Of a stretch of 64,000 nucleotides of DNA, positions 8,734 to 20,106 are shown in pieces (positions within the stretch are counted from its first letter, which is position 1; the number at the start of each line of letters is the position of its first letter). The DNA is taken from positions 310,001-374,000 of the forward strand of contig CANSWY010000001.1 in the NCBI GenBank assembly GCA_947650915.1, in the 5' to 3' direction. The position numbers and the translations under genes are program-made. The stretch is from an uncultured Eggerthellaceae bacterium (lineage in GTDB: Bacteria > Actinomycetota > Coriobacteriia > Coriobacteriales > Eggerthellaceae). The notes under the pieces were generated by a model, which was given only the letters and a program-made list of their open reading frames with translations, was not told where the DNA came from and did no database searches.

Positions 8734-9948
8734 TTGAACGTCTTAGTGATCAATGCTGGCTCTTCCTCCTTGAAGTACCAGCTGATAGACCTTGAGAACC
8801 GCGAAGTGATGGCCAAGGGCATCTGCGAACGGGTCGGTTCCGACGAAGCGTTCCACAAACATGGCATCGATGAGAATGAGGTCGTGCATGATGCCCCCAT
8901 GGAAGACCACAATGCTGCTATGGCGTTGGTCCTGGAGGCGCTGACATCCGGTTCCAACAAGGTCATAGATTCTTTGGACGAGATAGACGCCATCGGGCAC
9001 CGCGTGGTCCAAGGAGGCAAGTACTTCAGCGAATCAGCGTTCATCGATGATGATGTGATCGCCAAGATAGACGAGCTGGCTGAATTGGCTCCGCTGCACA
9101 ACAAGGCCGCCCTCATGGGCATCGAAGCCTGCCAGAAGAACATGCCGGGAAAACCCATGGTCGCCGTCTTCGACACGTCCTATTTCCAGACGCTGCCGCA
9201 GAAGGCCTTCATGTACCCCATCCCCTATGAGTACTATGACAAGTACGCCCTGCGCAAGTATGGCGCACATGGAACGTCCCACCGCTACATCGCGGAGCGC
9301 GCGGCCCAGTACTTGGACGAGAATCTCAACGACCTCAAAATGATCACGTGCCACTTGGGCAATGGTTGTTCCATGACCGCCATCGATCACGGCATGGCCA
9401 TAGACACCTCCATGGGGCTCACGCCCTTGGATGGCCTCATGATGGGCACGCGCTGCGGTGCCATAGACCCCGCCATTGTGCCGTTCTTGATGGAACATGA
9501 AGGCCTCACCTTCGATGAGATCAATGACGTCATGAACAAGAAGTCAGGGCTGCTCGGCATCTCCGGCATCTCCAACGATCTGCGCAGCGTGCGCACGGCG
9601 TCAGAAGAGGGAGACGAACGGGCGCAGCTGGCTTACGAGATGTACTCGCATTCCGTGAAGAAATACCTGGGGCAATACATCGCTGAGATGGGCGGCGTGG
9701 ACGTCATCGTGGTCACGGCGGGCGTGGGGGAGAATTGCGACAAGATGCGCCGCATGATCTTCTCAGGCCTTCAGTCTTTGGGCATCGTGCTGGATCTGGA
9801 GAAGAACAAGCTGCGCGGAGGAGAGCGTGAGATATCCACGGATGACTCTCCGGTGCAGATCCTCATCATCCCCACCAATGAGGAGCTCATGATCGCCTTG
9901 GACACGTTGGACGTGGTTGAGCACCTTCGTCTTGAAGGCACCCTCTGA
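8734..9948 (+). CDS. ackA: Acetate kinase
   Basis: Interconverts acetyl phosphate + ADP and acetate + ATP, the substrate-level phosphorylation step of acetate fermentation. I place the start at the TTG at 8734, eight bases after AAGGAG, because the conserved N-terminus NVLVINAGSSSLKYQL begins there; this gives 404 residues, the family norm. Other signatures are GHRVVQGG (near 86), FDTSYFQTLP with the Asp before the switch (near 146), HLGNGCSM (near 205) and the late TAGVGENCDKMR (near 328). An earlier in-frame ATG at 8686 would add 16 unconserved residues. The partner gene pta lies nearby on the other strand rather than in the same operon. Confidence 0.96.
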   Translation: MNVLVINAGSSSLKYQLIDLENREVMAKGICERVGSDEAFHKHGIDENEVVHDAPMEDHNAAMALVLEALTSGSNKVIDSLDEIDAIGHRVVQGGKYFSESAFIDDDVIAKIDELAELAPLHNKAALMGIEACQKNMPGKPMVAVFDTSYFQTLPQKAFMYPIPYEYYDKYALRKYGAHGTSHRYIAERAAQYLDENLNDLKMITCHLGNGCSMTAIDHGMAIDTSMGLTPLDGLMMGTRCGAIDPAIVPFLMEHEGLTFDEINDVMNKKSGLLGISGISNDLRSVRTASEEGDERAQLAYEMYSHSVKKYLGQYIAEMGGVDVIVVTAGVGENCDKMRRMIFSGLQSLGIVLDLEKNKLRGGEREISTDDSPVQILIIPTNEELMIALDTLDVVEHLRLEGTL

Positions 9949-9993
9949 GGCGGGTTGCCACTCTGCATGAGGGATGGTGCCCCCCCAGCTACG

Positions 9994-10180
9994 AAAAGTG
10001 CAAAGGGGACGTCTCGAATCGCATATGCCTGGATGGTGGATGTGCAAAAGGGACGTTCCAAATCGCACATAGGATTGATCTTCCAGCGCTCATCGTCTCT
10101 TCCTATGTGCGATTTGGAACGTCCCTTTTGCACATCAGGCAACCATACGAGTGCGATTCGGGGCTTCCTTTTTGCACTTT
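9994..10180. repeat. Nested palindrome containing inverted-repeat element copy 2
   Basis: The inner pair of 33-base arms (10040-10072 and 10103-10135) is a perfect inverted repeat with a 30-base spacer and is the same element as at 1885-1980. It is flanked by a second, diverged pair of arms (about 9994-10027 and 10145-10180) that also carry GTGCAAA and GAATCGCA. The result is a palindrome inside a palindrome. It fills the gap between the convergent ackA and yxeA-like genes. The spacer shares CAGCGCTCA with copy 1. Confidence 0.85.
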
Positions 10181-10211
10181 GGGTTGCGTGGGGACCTTTA
10201 GGTGTTGGTGG

Positions 10212-10580
10212 TCATTGGAGATGGGCTTGGGCCTGAGGGGGCAGGTCTTCATAGGTTACTTCGGTCCAGGACATGACGCCACGGATGGGCACCGCCTCAA
10301 GGCGCAGATAGGCGCCTTCGCGCAATTCCCGGTCCGTGCCGAAGGAGATGTCCTTCATGTTCCCTTCGGCATCATAGGCTGGAAGGTCATACGAAAGAGT
10401 CATGCCGCCTGTGGGGTCTATCACGCCCCCGGTGGGTTCCAGAGCCTCCGTGCGCGCGTTGTCCACGCGCGTATAGTAGGTGCCATTCGGCATTTCCGAG
10501 ATGCGCCAGAAGGCGATGCCGCCTATCACGAGGATGAGGGCCAAGGCCGCACCGGTCACTGAAAGCGTCCGCTTGCTCAT
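10212..10580 (-). CDS. YxeA-family (DUF1093) small exported protein
   Basis: Matches the YxeA family of small secreted or membrane-anchored proteins of unknown role, best known from Firmicutes. The ATG at 10580 follows AGAGG and gives 122 residues. A signal-peptide or anchor helix (residues 3-27) is followed by the family pattern: NGTYYTRVDN, then LSYDLPAYDAEGN, then TDRELREGAYLRLEA, and SWTEVTYEDLPPQA at the end. It lies downstream of pta on the same strand but after a terminator-like hairpin, so it may have its own promoter. Confidence 0.85.
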   Translation of the reverse strand: MSKRTLSVTGAALALILVIGGIAFWRISEMPNGTYYTRVDNARTEALEPTGGVIDPTGGMTLSYDLPAYDAEGNMKDISFGTDRELREGAYLRLEAVPIRGVMSWTEVTYEDLPPQAQAHLQ

Positions 10581-10682
10581 CTTCTGCCTCTTTCTCTTCG
10601 ATCGTTCCACGTCGTGGGTCCATCCTAGAGAGCGGCAGAGAGGGTTGCCATCGATTCGCCTTACCCAATCCTTTCATTTTTG

Positions 10683-10710
10683 AAAGATGCCGCAAGGAGC
10701 GGCATCTTTT
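10683..10710 (-). terminator. Hairpin downstream of pta
   Basis: AAAGATGCCGC (10683-10693) pairs perfectly with GCGGCATCTTT around a five-base loop, with T/A-rich flanks on both sides. It lies 14 bases past the pta stop on the minus strand and could work in either direction. Confidence 0.7.
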
Positions 10711-10723
10711 GCGGTGCGTTGGG

Positions 10724-11713
10724 TCAGGCTTGCTGGGCTTGGACGCAGGTGATGGCGGCCACGCCCACGATGTCATCAGCCGAGCATCCTCGGGAAAGAT
10801 CGTTCACCGGACGCGCAAGGCCTTGGGTGATGGGGCCATAAGCCTCAGCCTTCGCCAAGCGCTGCACCAGCTTGTAGCCGGAGTTGCCTGCATCCAGGTC
10901 AGGAAAGATGAGCACGTTCGCGCGTCCGGCCACAGGGGAATCCGGACACTTGAGCGCCGCCACCTCCGGACAGATGGCGGCATCCACTTGCAGTTCTCCA
11001 TCCAGGGCTGCTTCCGGATCAAGCTCATGGGCCAGCGCCGTTGCGCGCACCACTTTGCCAGCATCGTCATTGCTGGCGCTGCCGTAACTGGAGTGGGAGA
11101 GGAGCGCCACATAGGGCGTGGTCTCGATCAGCGCCTTCCAGGACTTCGCACTGGACACCGCGATGTTCGCCAAGCCTTCGGCATCCGCATTCACGTTCAA
11201 GCCGCAGTCGGCGAAGATGAAGGTGCCATCCTGGCCATATTCGCAGTCAGGCACGATCATCACGAAGAACGAGCTCACCAGCGCAGCTCCGGGGGCCGTC
11301 TTCAGGATCTGCAAGCTGGGGCGCAACACGTCTGCGGTGGAATGGCATGCGCCCGCCACCATGCCGTCAGCGCGACCGGTCTTCACCAGCATGACGCCGA
11401 AATACAGTTCATCTTTGATGAGCGCGGCCGCATCTTCTTCGGTCATGCCCTTGGAGCGGCGCAGCTCGAAAAGCTGGGACGCCAGCTCATCAGCCAACGG
11501 ATCTGCAGCGGGATCTATGATCTGAGCAGCAGAAAGCCCAGGAGCGGCATCCAGGATGGCCTCCTCATCGCCCAAGACGATCAGGTCGGCGAATCCGGCG
11601 TCCAAGATCTTCTGCGCCGCTTCCAGGGTGCGTGGATCGGACCCTTCGGGAAGGACGATGGCCTTCTTGTCGGCTTTCGCCAGCGCGTGCATCTTGTCCA
11701 TGAATGTGCTCAT
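10724..11713 (-). CDS. pta: Phosphate acetyltransferase
   Basis: Transfers the acetyl group of acetyl-CoA to phosphate, giving acetyl phosphate for acetate kinase. The ATG at 11713, preceded by AAGGAGG, gives 329 residues, the short monofunctional type. Conserved features are IVLPEGSDPRTLEAA (near 18), ADGMVAGACHSTADVLRP (near 116), and the C-terminal ANVLIFPDLDAGNSGYKLVQRL (near 262) followed by GPITQGLARPVNDLSRGC. It converges on ackA with the YxeA gene and a nested palindrome between them, so the two halves of the acetate pathway are separately transcribed. Confidence 0.96.
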   Translation of the reverse strand: MSTFMDKMHALAKADKKAIVLPEGSDPRTLEAAQKILDAGFADLIVLGDEEAILDAAPGLSAAQIIDPAADPLADELASQLFELRRSKGMTEEDAAALIKDELYFGVMLVKTGRADGMVAGACHSTADVLRPSLQILKTAPGAALVSSFFVMIVPDCEYGQDGTFIFADCGLNVNADAEGLANIAVSSAKSWKALIETTPYVALLSHSSYGSASNDDAGKVVRATALAHELDPEAALDGELQVDAAICPEVAALKCPDSPVAGRANVLIFPDLDAGNSGYKLVQRLAKAEAYGPITQGLARPVNDLSRGCSADDIVGVAAITCVQAQQA

Positions 11714-11751
11714 GTGGTCCTCCTTGAGATCCGGGTTTAAAAAAAGTCTAG

Positions 11752-12524
<773 letters not shown>

Positions 12525-12525
<1 letters not shown>

Positions 12526-13472
12526 TGACGTTCCCGCATCGCCATCTGATCGACATCGCGGAGTATTCCCGCGACGACATCATGCTCATGCTGGAGACGG
12601 CCGCCTCGTTCAAAGAGGTGAACGAGCGCCGCATCAAGCAGGTGCCCACGCTCAAGGGCGCCACCATCGTCAACATGTTCAACGAACCGTCCACGCGCAC
12701 GCGCTCGTCTTTCGAGATAGCGGAGAAGCGCCTGTCCGCCAACAGCCTGAACTTCGGCGGCAGTTCCACCTCCACGGTGAAAGGGGAAAGCCTCTCAGAC
12801 ACGGTGGAGACGCTCTGCGCCTACAAGATCGACATGATCATCGTGCGCGACAAGCACGCGGGCGTGCCCCGCAAGATCGCCGACCTGTCCGGCGTGCATG
12901 TGATAGACGCCGGGGACGGCAAGCACCAGCACCCCACCCAGGCGCTCCTGGATCTGTACTCCATCTGGGAGGAGAAAGGCTCCTTCGAAGGGCTGAACGT
13001 GGGCATCGTGGGCGACATCGCGCACTCGCGCGTCTGCGGATCCCTCCTGCCTGCGCTCAAGATCATGGGCGCGAACACGGTGGCCATCGCGCCCCCCACG
13101 CTCTTGCCGGCGCGGCCGGATGTCCTGGGAGCCGATGAGGTGTCCTCTGATCTGGACGCGGTGCTGCCGGATCTGGACGTGGTGTACATGCTGCGCGTGC
13201 AGCGCGAACGCCTGGAGGGAGCGCCGTTCCCCAGCCTCAGGGAATACAACCTGCTATACGGGCTCACCCAGAAGCGCGACGCGCTGATGAAGCCGGATGC
13301 CATCGTCTGCCATCCGGGTCCCATCAACCGCGGCGTGGAGCTGGATTCGTTCATGGCCGACCATCCTGAGCGCTCCGTCATCCTGGATCAGGTGTACGCC
13401 GGCATCCTGGTGCGCATGGCCGCTCTCTATCTTCTGCTAGGAGGTTCCAACGATGGCATTGATGCTCAATAA
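12525..13472 (+). CDS. pyrB: Aspartate carbamoyltransferase catalytic subunit
   Basis: Joins carbamoyl phosphate and aspartate to carbamoyl aspartate, the committed step of UMP synthesis. It has 315 residues. The carbamoyl phosphate motif NEPSTRTRSSFE is near residues 52-63, and the GDGKHQHPTQALLD motif near 129. The late segment HPGPINRGVELDS near 264 is diagnostic for PyrB over ornithine transcarbamylase. The ATG at 12525 overlaps the pyrR stop as TGATG and follows AAGGGGGAGA. No regulatory subunit gene pyrI follows, so it is probably the unregulated trimeric type. Confidence 0.96.
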
Positions 13473-14745
13473 CGCCCGCTGCATAGATCCCCAGGTGGGC
13501 CTGGATGAGGTCTGCGACGTGCTCATCCGCGACGGCAAGATCGTGGAAGTGGGCCATGGCCTCAAGATGGAGAAGGGCGTGGAGCGCGACCTTTCAGGCA
13601 AGGTACTGGTGCCGGGCTTGGTGGACATGCACGTGCATCTGCGCGAACCCGGCTATGAACAGAAAGAGGATATCGCCTCCGGCACGCGCGCGGCGGCCCA
13701 CGGCGGCTTCACGGCCGTCTGCGCCATGCCGAACACAGATCCGGTGATCGACAACGCGGTGGGCGTGGAATACGTGAAGGCCCGCGCGAACGAGGTGGGG
13801 AAGTGCCGTGTGATCGTCTCCGGTTCCTGCACGAAGGGCCTGGAGGGCCAGATCCTCTCTGAGATGGGCGACATGCACGCCCACGGGGTGCGCGCCTTCA
13901 CCGACGACGGCCACGGCATCCAGGATGCGGGCATGATGCGCCGCGTCATGGATTACGCCTCCCAGTTCGATTGCGTGGTCATGCCGCACTGCCAGGATGA
14001 TTCCCTGGTGGGAGAGGGACAAGTGAACGAAGGGGTTGCCTCCACGCGCCTGGGGATGCTGGGCTGGCCAGCGGAAGGCGAGGAGCTGGAGATATCCCGC
14101 GACATCGCGCTCTGTCGCCTCACGGGCTGCCCCATCCATATCCAGCATGTGACCACGGCCCGCGGCCTTGACCTGGTGCGCCAGGCGAAGGCAGAGGGCC
14201 TGCCCGTCACCTGCGAAGTGACGCCGCATCACCTGTTCTTGACCGAAGACGACATCGATGACACCTACCCCACCGCTCTCAAGGTGAATCCGCCGTTGCG
14301 CACCTCCGATGACGCGGTGGCGCTGGTGGCGGGCATCGTGGACGGCACGGTGGACGCCATCGCGTGCGACCATGCGCCACACACGGATTGGGAAAAGGAT
14401 CGCGAATTCGAGCTGGCGCCGTTCGGCATGATCGGGCTGGACACCTCTCTTGGGCTGGTGCTCACGAAGCTGGTCTCCACGGGCATCATCGGTTACGACA
14501 AGCTGGTGGAGGTCATGGCGGTGAACCCCCGCGCCATCCTGCGCCAGGAAGCCGTGAAGCTGGAGGCGGGCAGCGTGGCCGATCTCACGGTGTTCGATCC
14601 TGAGGAAGCGTGGACGGTCTCGCGCGCTGGCTTCCAGTCGAAGGCGGGCAATTCTGGCTTCATCGGGTGCGCGCTCACGGGCAAGGCCACGGATGTGTAC
14701 GTGGGCGGCTACGCCACGCTGGAGGACGGTGTCATCGTTGAGTGA
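13453..14745 (+). CDS. pyrC: Dihydroorotase
   Basis: Zinc amidohydrolase that cyclises carbamoyl aspartate to dihydroorotate. It has 430 residues, the class I type found in actinobacteria and Firmicutes. The metal motif VDMHVHLREPGYEQKEDI is near residues 56-73. A likely carboxyl-bridging acid lies in the AMPNTDP region, metal histidines are in MPHCQD and HIQHVTTARG, and the catalytic Asp sits in DAIACDHAPH near 303. It overlaps the end of pyrB by 20 bases with AGGAGG just upstream, so the two are translationally coupled. Confidence 0.95.
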   Translation: MALMLNNARCIDPQVGLDEVCDVLIRDGKIVEVGHGLKMEKGVERDLSGKVLVPGLVDMHVHLREPGYEQKEDIASGTRAAAHGGFTAVCAMPNTDPVIDNAVGVEYVKARANEVGKCRVIVSGSCTKGLEGQILSEMGDMHAHGVRAFTDDGHGIQDAGMMRRVMDYASQFDCVVMPHCQDDSLVGEGQVNEGVASTRLGMLGWPAEGEELEISRDIALCRLTGCPIHIQHVTTARGLDLVRQAKAEGLPVTCEVTPHHLFLTEDDIDDTYPTALKVNPPLRTSDDAVALVAGIVDGTVDAIACDHAPHTDWEKDREFELAPFGMIGLDTSLGLVLTKLVSTGIIGYDKLVEVMAVNPRAILRQEAVKLEAGSVADLTVFDPEEAWTVSRAGFQSKAGNSGFIGCALTGKATDVYVGGYATLEDGVIVE

Positions 14746-16078
14746 GGCGGCAGCCCGTCTGCTGGCGAACACGTCGAAGGGCATCCAGGGGCGCGCCCTG
14801 CTGGCGCTTGAGGACGGTACCGTCTTCGCCGGGCGCTCCTGCGGCGCGTCCGGCGAAGTGACGGGAGAGGTGTGCTTCAACACCTCATTGGTGGGGTATC
14901 TGGAAGTGCTCACCGATCCGTCCTACGCCGGTCAGATCATCTGCATGACCTACCCGCAGATCGGCAATTACGGCGTGGCGGAAGATGACGTTCAGCGCAG
15001 GCGCGTCCATGCACGCGGGCTGGTGGTGCGGGATATGTGCGCCGCGCCCTCCAGCTGGCGCTCTGACCTTTCTTTGCCGGAGTTCCTGGCGCGCGAGAAC
15101 ATCGTCTGCATAGAAGGCGTGGACACCCGCGCACTGGTGCGCCACATCCGCGAGCATGGTGCCATGACCGGCGTGCTGTCCACGGAAGATGCGGACGCAG
15201 CATCCCTGGTGGCGAAGGCGCAGGCGGCACCGCGGCTGGAAGGGCAGAACCTGGTGCAGAGCGTGTCCGACGCGGAGGGCGTCCGCACAGTGCCTCCCGC
15301 CGGCCACGGGTTCGCGCAGGCGCCGGCGGCCGCCGCATCGCGGCACGTGGTGGCCTATGACTGCGGCGTGAAGGATTCCATCCTGGAGAACCTTGTGCGC
15401 GCAGGGTGCTGCGTCACGTGCGTGCCTTGGGATGCGCCAGCGGAAGAGGTGCTGGCGCTTCAGCCCGACGGCGTGTTCTTGAGCAACGGGCCGGGAGACC
15501 CGGATGCGGTGGCGGCCACTCAAGCCGAAGCCCAGAAGCTCATCGGACGCGTGCCGCTGTTCGGCATCTGCCTGGGCCATCAGATGCTGGGTCTGGCCGC
15601 GGGCGCGCGTGCAGAGAAACTGAAATACGGCCATCGCGGCGGCAACCATCCGGTGCAGAACCTGATCACCGGTCGCGTTGAGATCACGGCCCAGAACCAC
15701 GGGTTCGGCATCTTGTTCGAGAGCCTGGGGTCCCTCATCCCCGAGGAATCCGGCGGCTTCGCGCATCATGAGGCGGATCTGCGCGCATGGGCTGAGCGCA
15801 GCGTGGCGCCCGTGGTGCGCAACGCCCGTTTCGGGCGCATCCAGCTCACCCACGTGAACCTGAATGACGGCACGCTGGAAGGCATCCGGTTTGTGGACGT
15901 GCCCGCTTTCTCCGTGCAGTACCACCCGGAAGCATCCCCGGGACCTGCGGATGCGCACTATCTGTTCAGCGCGTTCATGCGCCTGATGGCGGGGGAGGCC
16001 GATCCTCTGGCCATCGACAGCGCTCAAGAGCGTCTTGCTGGCTGGCGGTTCGGAGGTGAGGCCCATGCCTCAGCGTGA
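14738..16078 (+). CDS. carA: Carbamoyl-phosphate synthase small (glutaminase) subunit
   Basis: Hydrolyses glutamine and channels ammonia to CarB. The N-terminal domain begins [15 protein letters not shown]. The class I amidotransferase domain shows [10 protein letters not shown], the nucleophile elbow [11 protein letters not shown] with its Cys, and the catalytic HPE in [12 protein letters not shown]. The start is uncertain: no ATG is available, and the candidates are GTG 14729 or TTG 14738. I chose the TTG because GGAGG then lies 12 bases away instead of three, but either is possible. The gene overlaps the end of pyrC. Confidence 0.92.
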   Translation: MSEAAARLLANTSKGIQGRALLALEDGTVFAGRSCGASGEVTGEVCFNTSLVGYLEVLTDPSYAGQIICMTYPQIGNYGVAEDDVQRRRVHARGLVVRDMCAAPSSWRSDLSLPEFLARENIVCIEGVDTRALVRHIREHGAMTGVLSTEDADAASLVAKAQAAPRLEGQNLVQSVSDAEGVRTVPPAGHGFAQAPAAAASRHVVAYDCGVKDSILENLVRAGCCVTCVPWDAPAEEVLALQPDGVFLSNGPGDPDAVAATQAEAQKLIGRVPLFGICLGHQMLGLAAGARAEKLKYGHRGGNHPVQNLITGRVEITAQNHGFGILFESLGSLIPEESGGFAHHEADLRAWAERSVAPVVRNARFGRIQLTHVNLNDGTLEGIRFVDVPAFSVQYHPEASPGPADAHYLFSAFMRLMAGEADPLAIDSAQERLAGWRFGGEAHASA

Positions 16079-19000
16079 TGACATCAAGAAGGTGCTGGTC
16101 ATCGGTTCCGGCCCCATCGTGATCGGCCAAGCATGCGAATTCGATTATTCGGGCGCGCAGGCTTGCAAGGTGCTCAAAGAATGCGGCGTGGACGTGGTGC
16201 TGGTGAACAGCAACCCGGCCACCATCATGACCGATCCGGGCCTGGCGGCGCGCACCTATGTGGAGCCGGTCACGGCTGAATTCGTCGAGAAGGTGATCGA
16301 GCGGGAGCGGCCGGACGCGCTGCTGCCCACCCTCGGCGGCCAGACCGGTCTCAACTGCGCTGTGGAGCTGGCAGAATCCGGCGTGCTGGAGCGCTTCGGC
16401 GTGGAGATGATCGGGTGCGACTTGGCGGCCATCCAGCGGGGCGAGGACCGCAAGCTCTTCAACGAATGCATGGAGGAGCTGGGCATTGAAACGGCGCGCG
16501 CCGGATACGCCTATTCGGTGGAGGATGCGCTCCGCATCGTGGAGGGCATCGGGTATCCGGTGGTCATCCGTCCCTCCTTCACGCTGGGCGGAGCAGGCGG
16601 CGGCATAGCCCACGACGAGGCGGAGCTCGTGCGCATCGTGTCCCAGGGCGTCTCCCTCTCGCCTGCGGGGGAAGTGCTGGTGGAGGAATCCATCGAAGGC
16701 TGGAAAGAGTTCGAGATGGAGGTCATGCGTGATGCGGCCGGCAACGGCATCATCGTCTGCTCCATTGAAAACCTTGACCCTATGGGCGTGCACACTGGGG
16801 ATTCCATCACGGTGGCGCCTGCACAGACGTTGACGGACCTGGAATACCAGCGCATGCGCGCCGCATCCCTGGCGGTCTTGGAGAAGATCGGCGTGGAGAC
16901 GGGCGGATCCAACGTGCAGTTCGCGGTGAACCCAGAAGACGGGCGCATGGTCATCATCGAGATGAATCCGCGCGTCTCCCGCTCTTCTGCGCTGGCATCC
17001 AAGGCCACCGGGTTCCCCATCGCGAAGGCGGCGGCGAAGCTGGCCTTGGGGTACACGCTGCCTGAGATCCAGAACGACATCACCAAGGCCACCCCGGCCT
17101 GCTTCGAGCCTTCCATAGACTACTGCGTGGTGAAAGTGCCGCGCTTTGCGTTCGAGAAGTTCCAGGGTGCCGATGACACGCTCTCCACGCGCATGAAAGC
17201 GGTGGGCGAGGTGATGGCCATCGGCCGCACCTTCGAAGAGGCCCTGGGCAAGGCGCTTCGGTCCATGGAGGACGGCCGTGCTGGTTTCGGCGGAGACGCG
17301 AAAGCGTCCTCGGAAGCGGCAGCGAGCGAAGAGGAGCTGGCCTGCGGCGTGAGCCGTCCCACGCCCGCGCGCATCCATTTCCTGGCCGAAGCGCTCCGGC
17401 GCGGACAGAGCGTAGAGGGACTGCACGCATCCACAGGCATCGACCCGTTCTTCCTGGGCCGGATGAAGGACATCGTGGAAGTGGAGCGCGCCTTGTCCGG
17501 CATGCGGCTGGACGAACTGGATGCGGAGGCGTTCCGCATCTGCAAGCGCATCGGCCTCTCTGACGCGCAGATCGCGCATCTCACCGGCTCTGATGAGGCC
17601 ACGGTGCGCACCTGCCGCAAGATGTGCCATGTGGTGCCCGCGGTGAAGACGGTGGACACCTGCGCAGCGGAGTTCGCCAGCTTCACGGAATACCATTACA
17701 AGACCTATGACGCCGATGAGACGGAGGCCACCAGCTCCGAGCGCCCGCGCGTGATGATCCTGGGCGCCGGACCGAACCGCATCGGGCAGGGGATCGAATT
17801 CGATTACTGCTGCGTGCACGCCTCCTATGCCCTGCATGATGCGGGCTATGAGACCATCATGGTGAACTGCAACCCGGAAACGGTCTCCACGGACTACGAC
17901 ACCTCCGACAAGCTGTACTTCGAGCCGCTCACGTTCGAGGACGTGATGGACATCGTGGAGGTGGAGAAGCCCGAAGGCGTCATCGTCACGCTGGGCGGCC
18001 AGACGCCGCTGAAGCTGGCGCGGGTGCTGGCGGACGCGGGCGTGCCCATCATGGGCACCTCTCCGGAAGCCATCGACCTGGCGGAAGATCGCGACCGGTT
18101 CTCCGCCATCCTGGACGAGCTGGGCATAGCCTACCCGCCCTCCGGCATGGCTTCCACCCTGTCTGAGGCGCGCATCGTGGCCGACCGCATCGGGTTCCCG
18201 CTGCTGGTGCGCCCCAGCTATGTGCTGGGCGGCCGCGGCATGGGCATCGTGTACGACGCAGCGCAGCTGGAGAAGTACATGGCGGAGGCCGCGAAAGTCT
18301 CCCCGGACCATCCCATCTATCTTGACCGTTTCCTGGAAGGCGCGGTGGAGGTGGATCTGGACGCGCTCTGCGATGGGGAGGACGTCTACGTGGGCGCCAT
18401 CCTGGAGCACATCGAGATGGCAGGCATCCATTCGGGCGATTCAGCCTGCTGCACGCCACCGTTCTCCCTTTCCGAATCGGTCCAGGCCACCCTGCGCTCC
18501 ATCGCGCGCGAGCTGGCCCTGCGTTTGGGCGTGGTGGGGCTGATCAACATCCAGTTCGCCATCAAGGACCAGGTCATCTACATCATTGAGGCGAATCCGC
18601 GCGCTTCCCGCACGGTGCCGTTCGCGTCCAAAGCCACGGGCGTGCCGCTGGCGAAGCTGGCCGCGCGCATCATGGCCGGGGAGAAGCTGGCGGAAATGGG
18701 GCTGCCGCCCGATGACCGCAGGCTGGACCACTTCAGCGTGAAAGAGGCCGTCATGCCGTTCGGACGTTTCCCTGGAGCGGACACGGTCCTGGGGCCTGAG
18801 ATGAAGTCAACCGGCGAGGTCATGGGCATCGCGCGCAACTTCCCGTGCGCCTTCGCGAAGACCCAGCTGGCCATTGACTATGAGCTGCCGAAGGGCGGCA
18901 CGGTGTTCGTGAGCGTGTGCGATCACGACAAGCGCGCGTTCACCTCCATCGCACGGGATTTCGCCCGGCTGGGCTTCAGCCTGGTGGCCACGGAGGGCAC

Positions 19001-19319
19001 CGCATCAGCATTGCGCGCCGTGGGGATAGACTGCAACGTGGTGAAGAAGATCCATGAAGGATCGCCCAACGTGACGGACCTGATCGCATCCGGAGAGGTG
19101 GTGCTCCTGGTGAACACGCCTTTCGGCAACGCCACGCGCGACGACGGCTATGAGATCCGCACCGAAGCAGTGCGCCGCGGCATCACGCAGGTGACGAACC
19201 TGGCGGGCGCGCAGGCGCTCACGGCAGGCATGGAAGCAGCGCGCGCGAACGGTTTGGACGTGGTGGCGCTGCAGGACCTTCCGCAATGGGAGAGGGAGGA
19301 GGCGCCTCATGGGGCTTGA
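16065..19319 (+). CDS. carB: Carbamoyl-phosphate synthase large subunit
   Basis: Makes carbamoyl phosphate from bicarbonate, ammonia and two ATP, feeding pyrimidine and arginine synthesis. The ATG at 16065 follows GGAGGTGA and gives 1,084 residues. It has the internal duplication typical of CarB. The first synthetase half opens with [20 protein letters not shown], and the second with [19 protein letters not shown] near residue 561. Each half has an ATP-grasp domain. The C-terminal MGS-like allosteric domain (about residues 945-1075) carries the [10 protein letters not shown] and VTNLAGAQ-type segments and may sense UMP or ornithine. It overlaps carA by 14 bases and pyrK by 11. Confidence 0.97.
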   Translation: MPQRDDIKKVLVIGSGPIVIGQACEFDYSGAQACKVLKECGVDVVLVNSNPATIMTDPGLAARTYVEPVTAEFVEKVIERERPDALLPTLGGQTGLNCAVELAESGVLERFGVEMIGCDLAAIQRGEDRKLFNECMEELGIETARAGYAYSVEDALRIVEGIGYPVVIRPSFTLGGAGGGIAHDEAELVRIVSQGVSLSPAGEVLVEESIEGWKEFEMEVMRDAAGNGIIVCSIENLDPMGVHTGDSITVAPAQTLTDLEYQRMRAASLAVLEKIGVETGGSNVQFAVNPEDGRMVIIEMNPRVSRSSALASKATGFPIAKAAAKLALGYTLPEIQNDITKATPACFEPSIDYCVVKVPRFAFEKFQGADDTLSTRMKAVGEVMAIGRTFEEALGKALRSMEDGRAGFGGDAKASSEAAASEEELACGVSRPTPARIHFLAEALRRGQSVEGLHASTGIDPFFLGRMKDIVEVERALSGMRLDELDAEAFRICKRIGLSDAQIAHLTGSDEATVRTCRKMCHVVPAVKTVDTCAAEFASFTEYHYKTYDADETEATSSERPRVMILGAGPNRIGQGIEFDYCCVHASYALHDAGYETIMVNCNPETVSTDYDTSDKLYFEPLTFEDVMDIVEVEKPEGVIVTLGGQTPLKLARVLADAGVPIMGTSPEAIDLAEDRDRFSAILDELGIAYPPSGMASTLSEARIVADRIGFPLLVRPSYVLGGRGMGIVYDAAQLEKYMAEAAKVSPDHPIYLDRFLEGAVEVDLDALCDGEDVYVGAILEHIEMAGIHSGDSACCTPPFSLSESVQATLRSIARELALRLGVVGLINIQFAIKDQVIYIIEANPRASRTVPFASKATGVPLAKLAARIMAGEKLAEMGLPPDDRRLDHFSVKEAVMPFGRFPGADTVLGPEMKSTGEVMGIARNFPCAFAKTQLAIDYELPKGGTVFVSVCDHDKRAFTSIARDFARLGFSLVATEGTASALRAVGIDCNVVKKIHEGSPNVTDLIASGEVVLLVNTPFGNATRDDGYEIRTEAVRRGITQVTNLAGAQALTAGMEAARANGLDVVALQDLPQWEREEAPHGA

Positions 19320-20106
19320 GGATATGCAGGCGCGCGTGCACGCGAATAAGCAGCTCTTCGAGAACCTGTGGTTGATGGAATTGGAGTGTCCCAGCGTGGC
19401 GGCGAACATCATGCCAGGCCAATTCGTGCATCTGGAGGTGCCGGACCTGCAGGCGAACATCCTGCGGCGTCCGTTCTCCATCTTCGACAGGGATGAGGAC
19501 GCGGGCACGGTGGAGGTGCTCTACCAAGCGGTGGGCACCGGCACGCGCGCCATGCGGACGTGGGAGCCGGGCCTCGTCACGCGCATGATCGGTTGCATCG
19601 GACGCCCGTGGGAGGTGCCTTATGACACCGAGCGCGCGCTTTTGGTGGGTGGCGGCGTGGGAGCCGCGCCGCTGAACCTCCTCTGCCAGGAACTGATGGC
19701 ATCAGACGTGGGTGTGGATGTCATCTTGGGCGCGCAGACGGAAGGGGCGCTCGTCTGCCGGGCGCGCTATGAGCGCACCTGCGGGCGTGAGCCGGCCTGC
19801 TCCACTGACGATGGCACCTATGGCCGCGAAGGCTTCGCCACGGTGCTGGTGGAAGAGGCGCTGGCGCGCGCTCAAGCCGAAGGCCGTCCCTATGATTATG
19901 CGGCCGTCTGCGGGCCTGAGCCGCTCATGCGCGCAGCTTCTCAGCTGCTCATGGAAGCGGGCGTCAGGTGCCAGGTGTCCTTGGAGCGGCGCATGGCGTG
20001 CGGCGTGGGCGCGTGCCTGTCATGTGTGGTAGACACGGCATCCGGCAAGAAGCGCGCCTGCGTGGACGGTCCCATCTTCGACGCAGAGGAGGTCCTATGG
20101 CGCTGA
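19309..20106 (+). CDS. pyrK: Dihydroorotate dehydrogenase electron-transfer subunit PyrK
   Basis: FAD and [2Fe-2S] protein that passes electrons from PyrD to NAD+, allowing pyrimidine synthesis without oxygen or quinones. It has 265 residues. The FAD-binding RRPFSIFD is near 52-59, the nucleotide-binding [15 protein letters not shown] near 113-127, and the cluster ligands CGVGACLSC plus a later Cys in KRACVDGP near 228-250. It sits directly before pyrD, overlapping it by 10 bases, as expected for a stable class 1B heterotetramer. Confidence 0.95.
   Translation: MGLEDMQARVHANKQLFENLWLMELECPSVAANIMPGQFVHLEVPDLQANILRRPFSIFDRDEDAGTVEVLYQAVGTGTRAMRTWEPGLVTRMIGCIGRPWEVPYDTERALLVGGGVGAAPLNLLCQELMASDVGVDVILGAQTEGALVCRARYERTCGREPACSTDDGTYGREGFATVLVEEALARAQAEGRPYDYAAVCGPEPLMRAASQLLMEAGVRCQVSLERRMACGVGACLSCVVDTASGKKRACVDGPIFDAEEVLWR

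Noticed and set aside
10683-10710. Hairpin as another member of the 50-kb palindrome cluster
   Set aside because: It has a five-base loop, A/T-rich flanks and lies just past the pta stop, so a terminator explains it better.
15975-18431. Long open frame of 818 codons on the minus strand
   Set aside because: It is the antisense shadow of carB, low-complexity and rich in His/Arg/Asp, with no recognisable domain; GC-rich coding DNA routinely leaves such frames.
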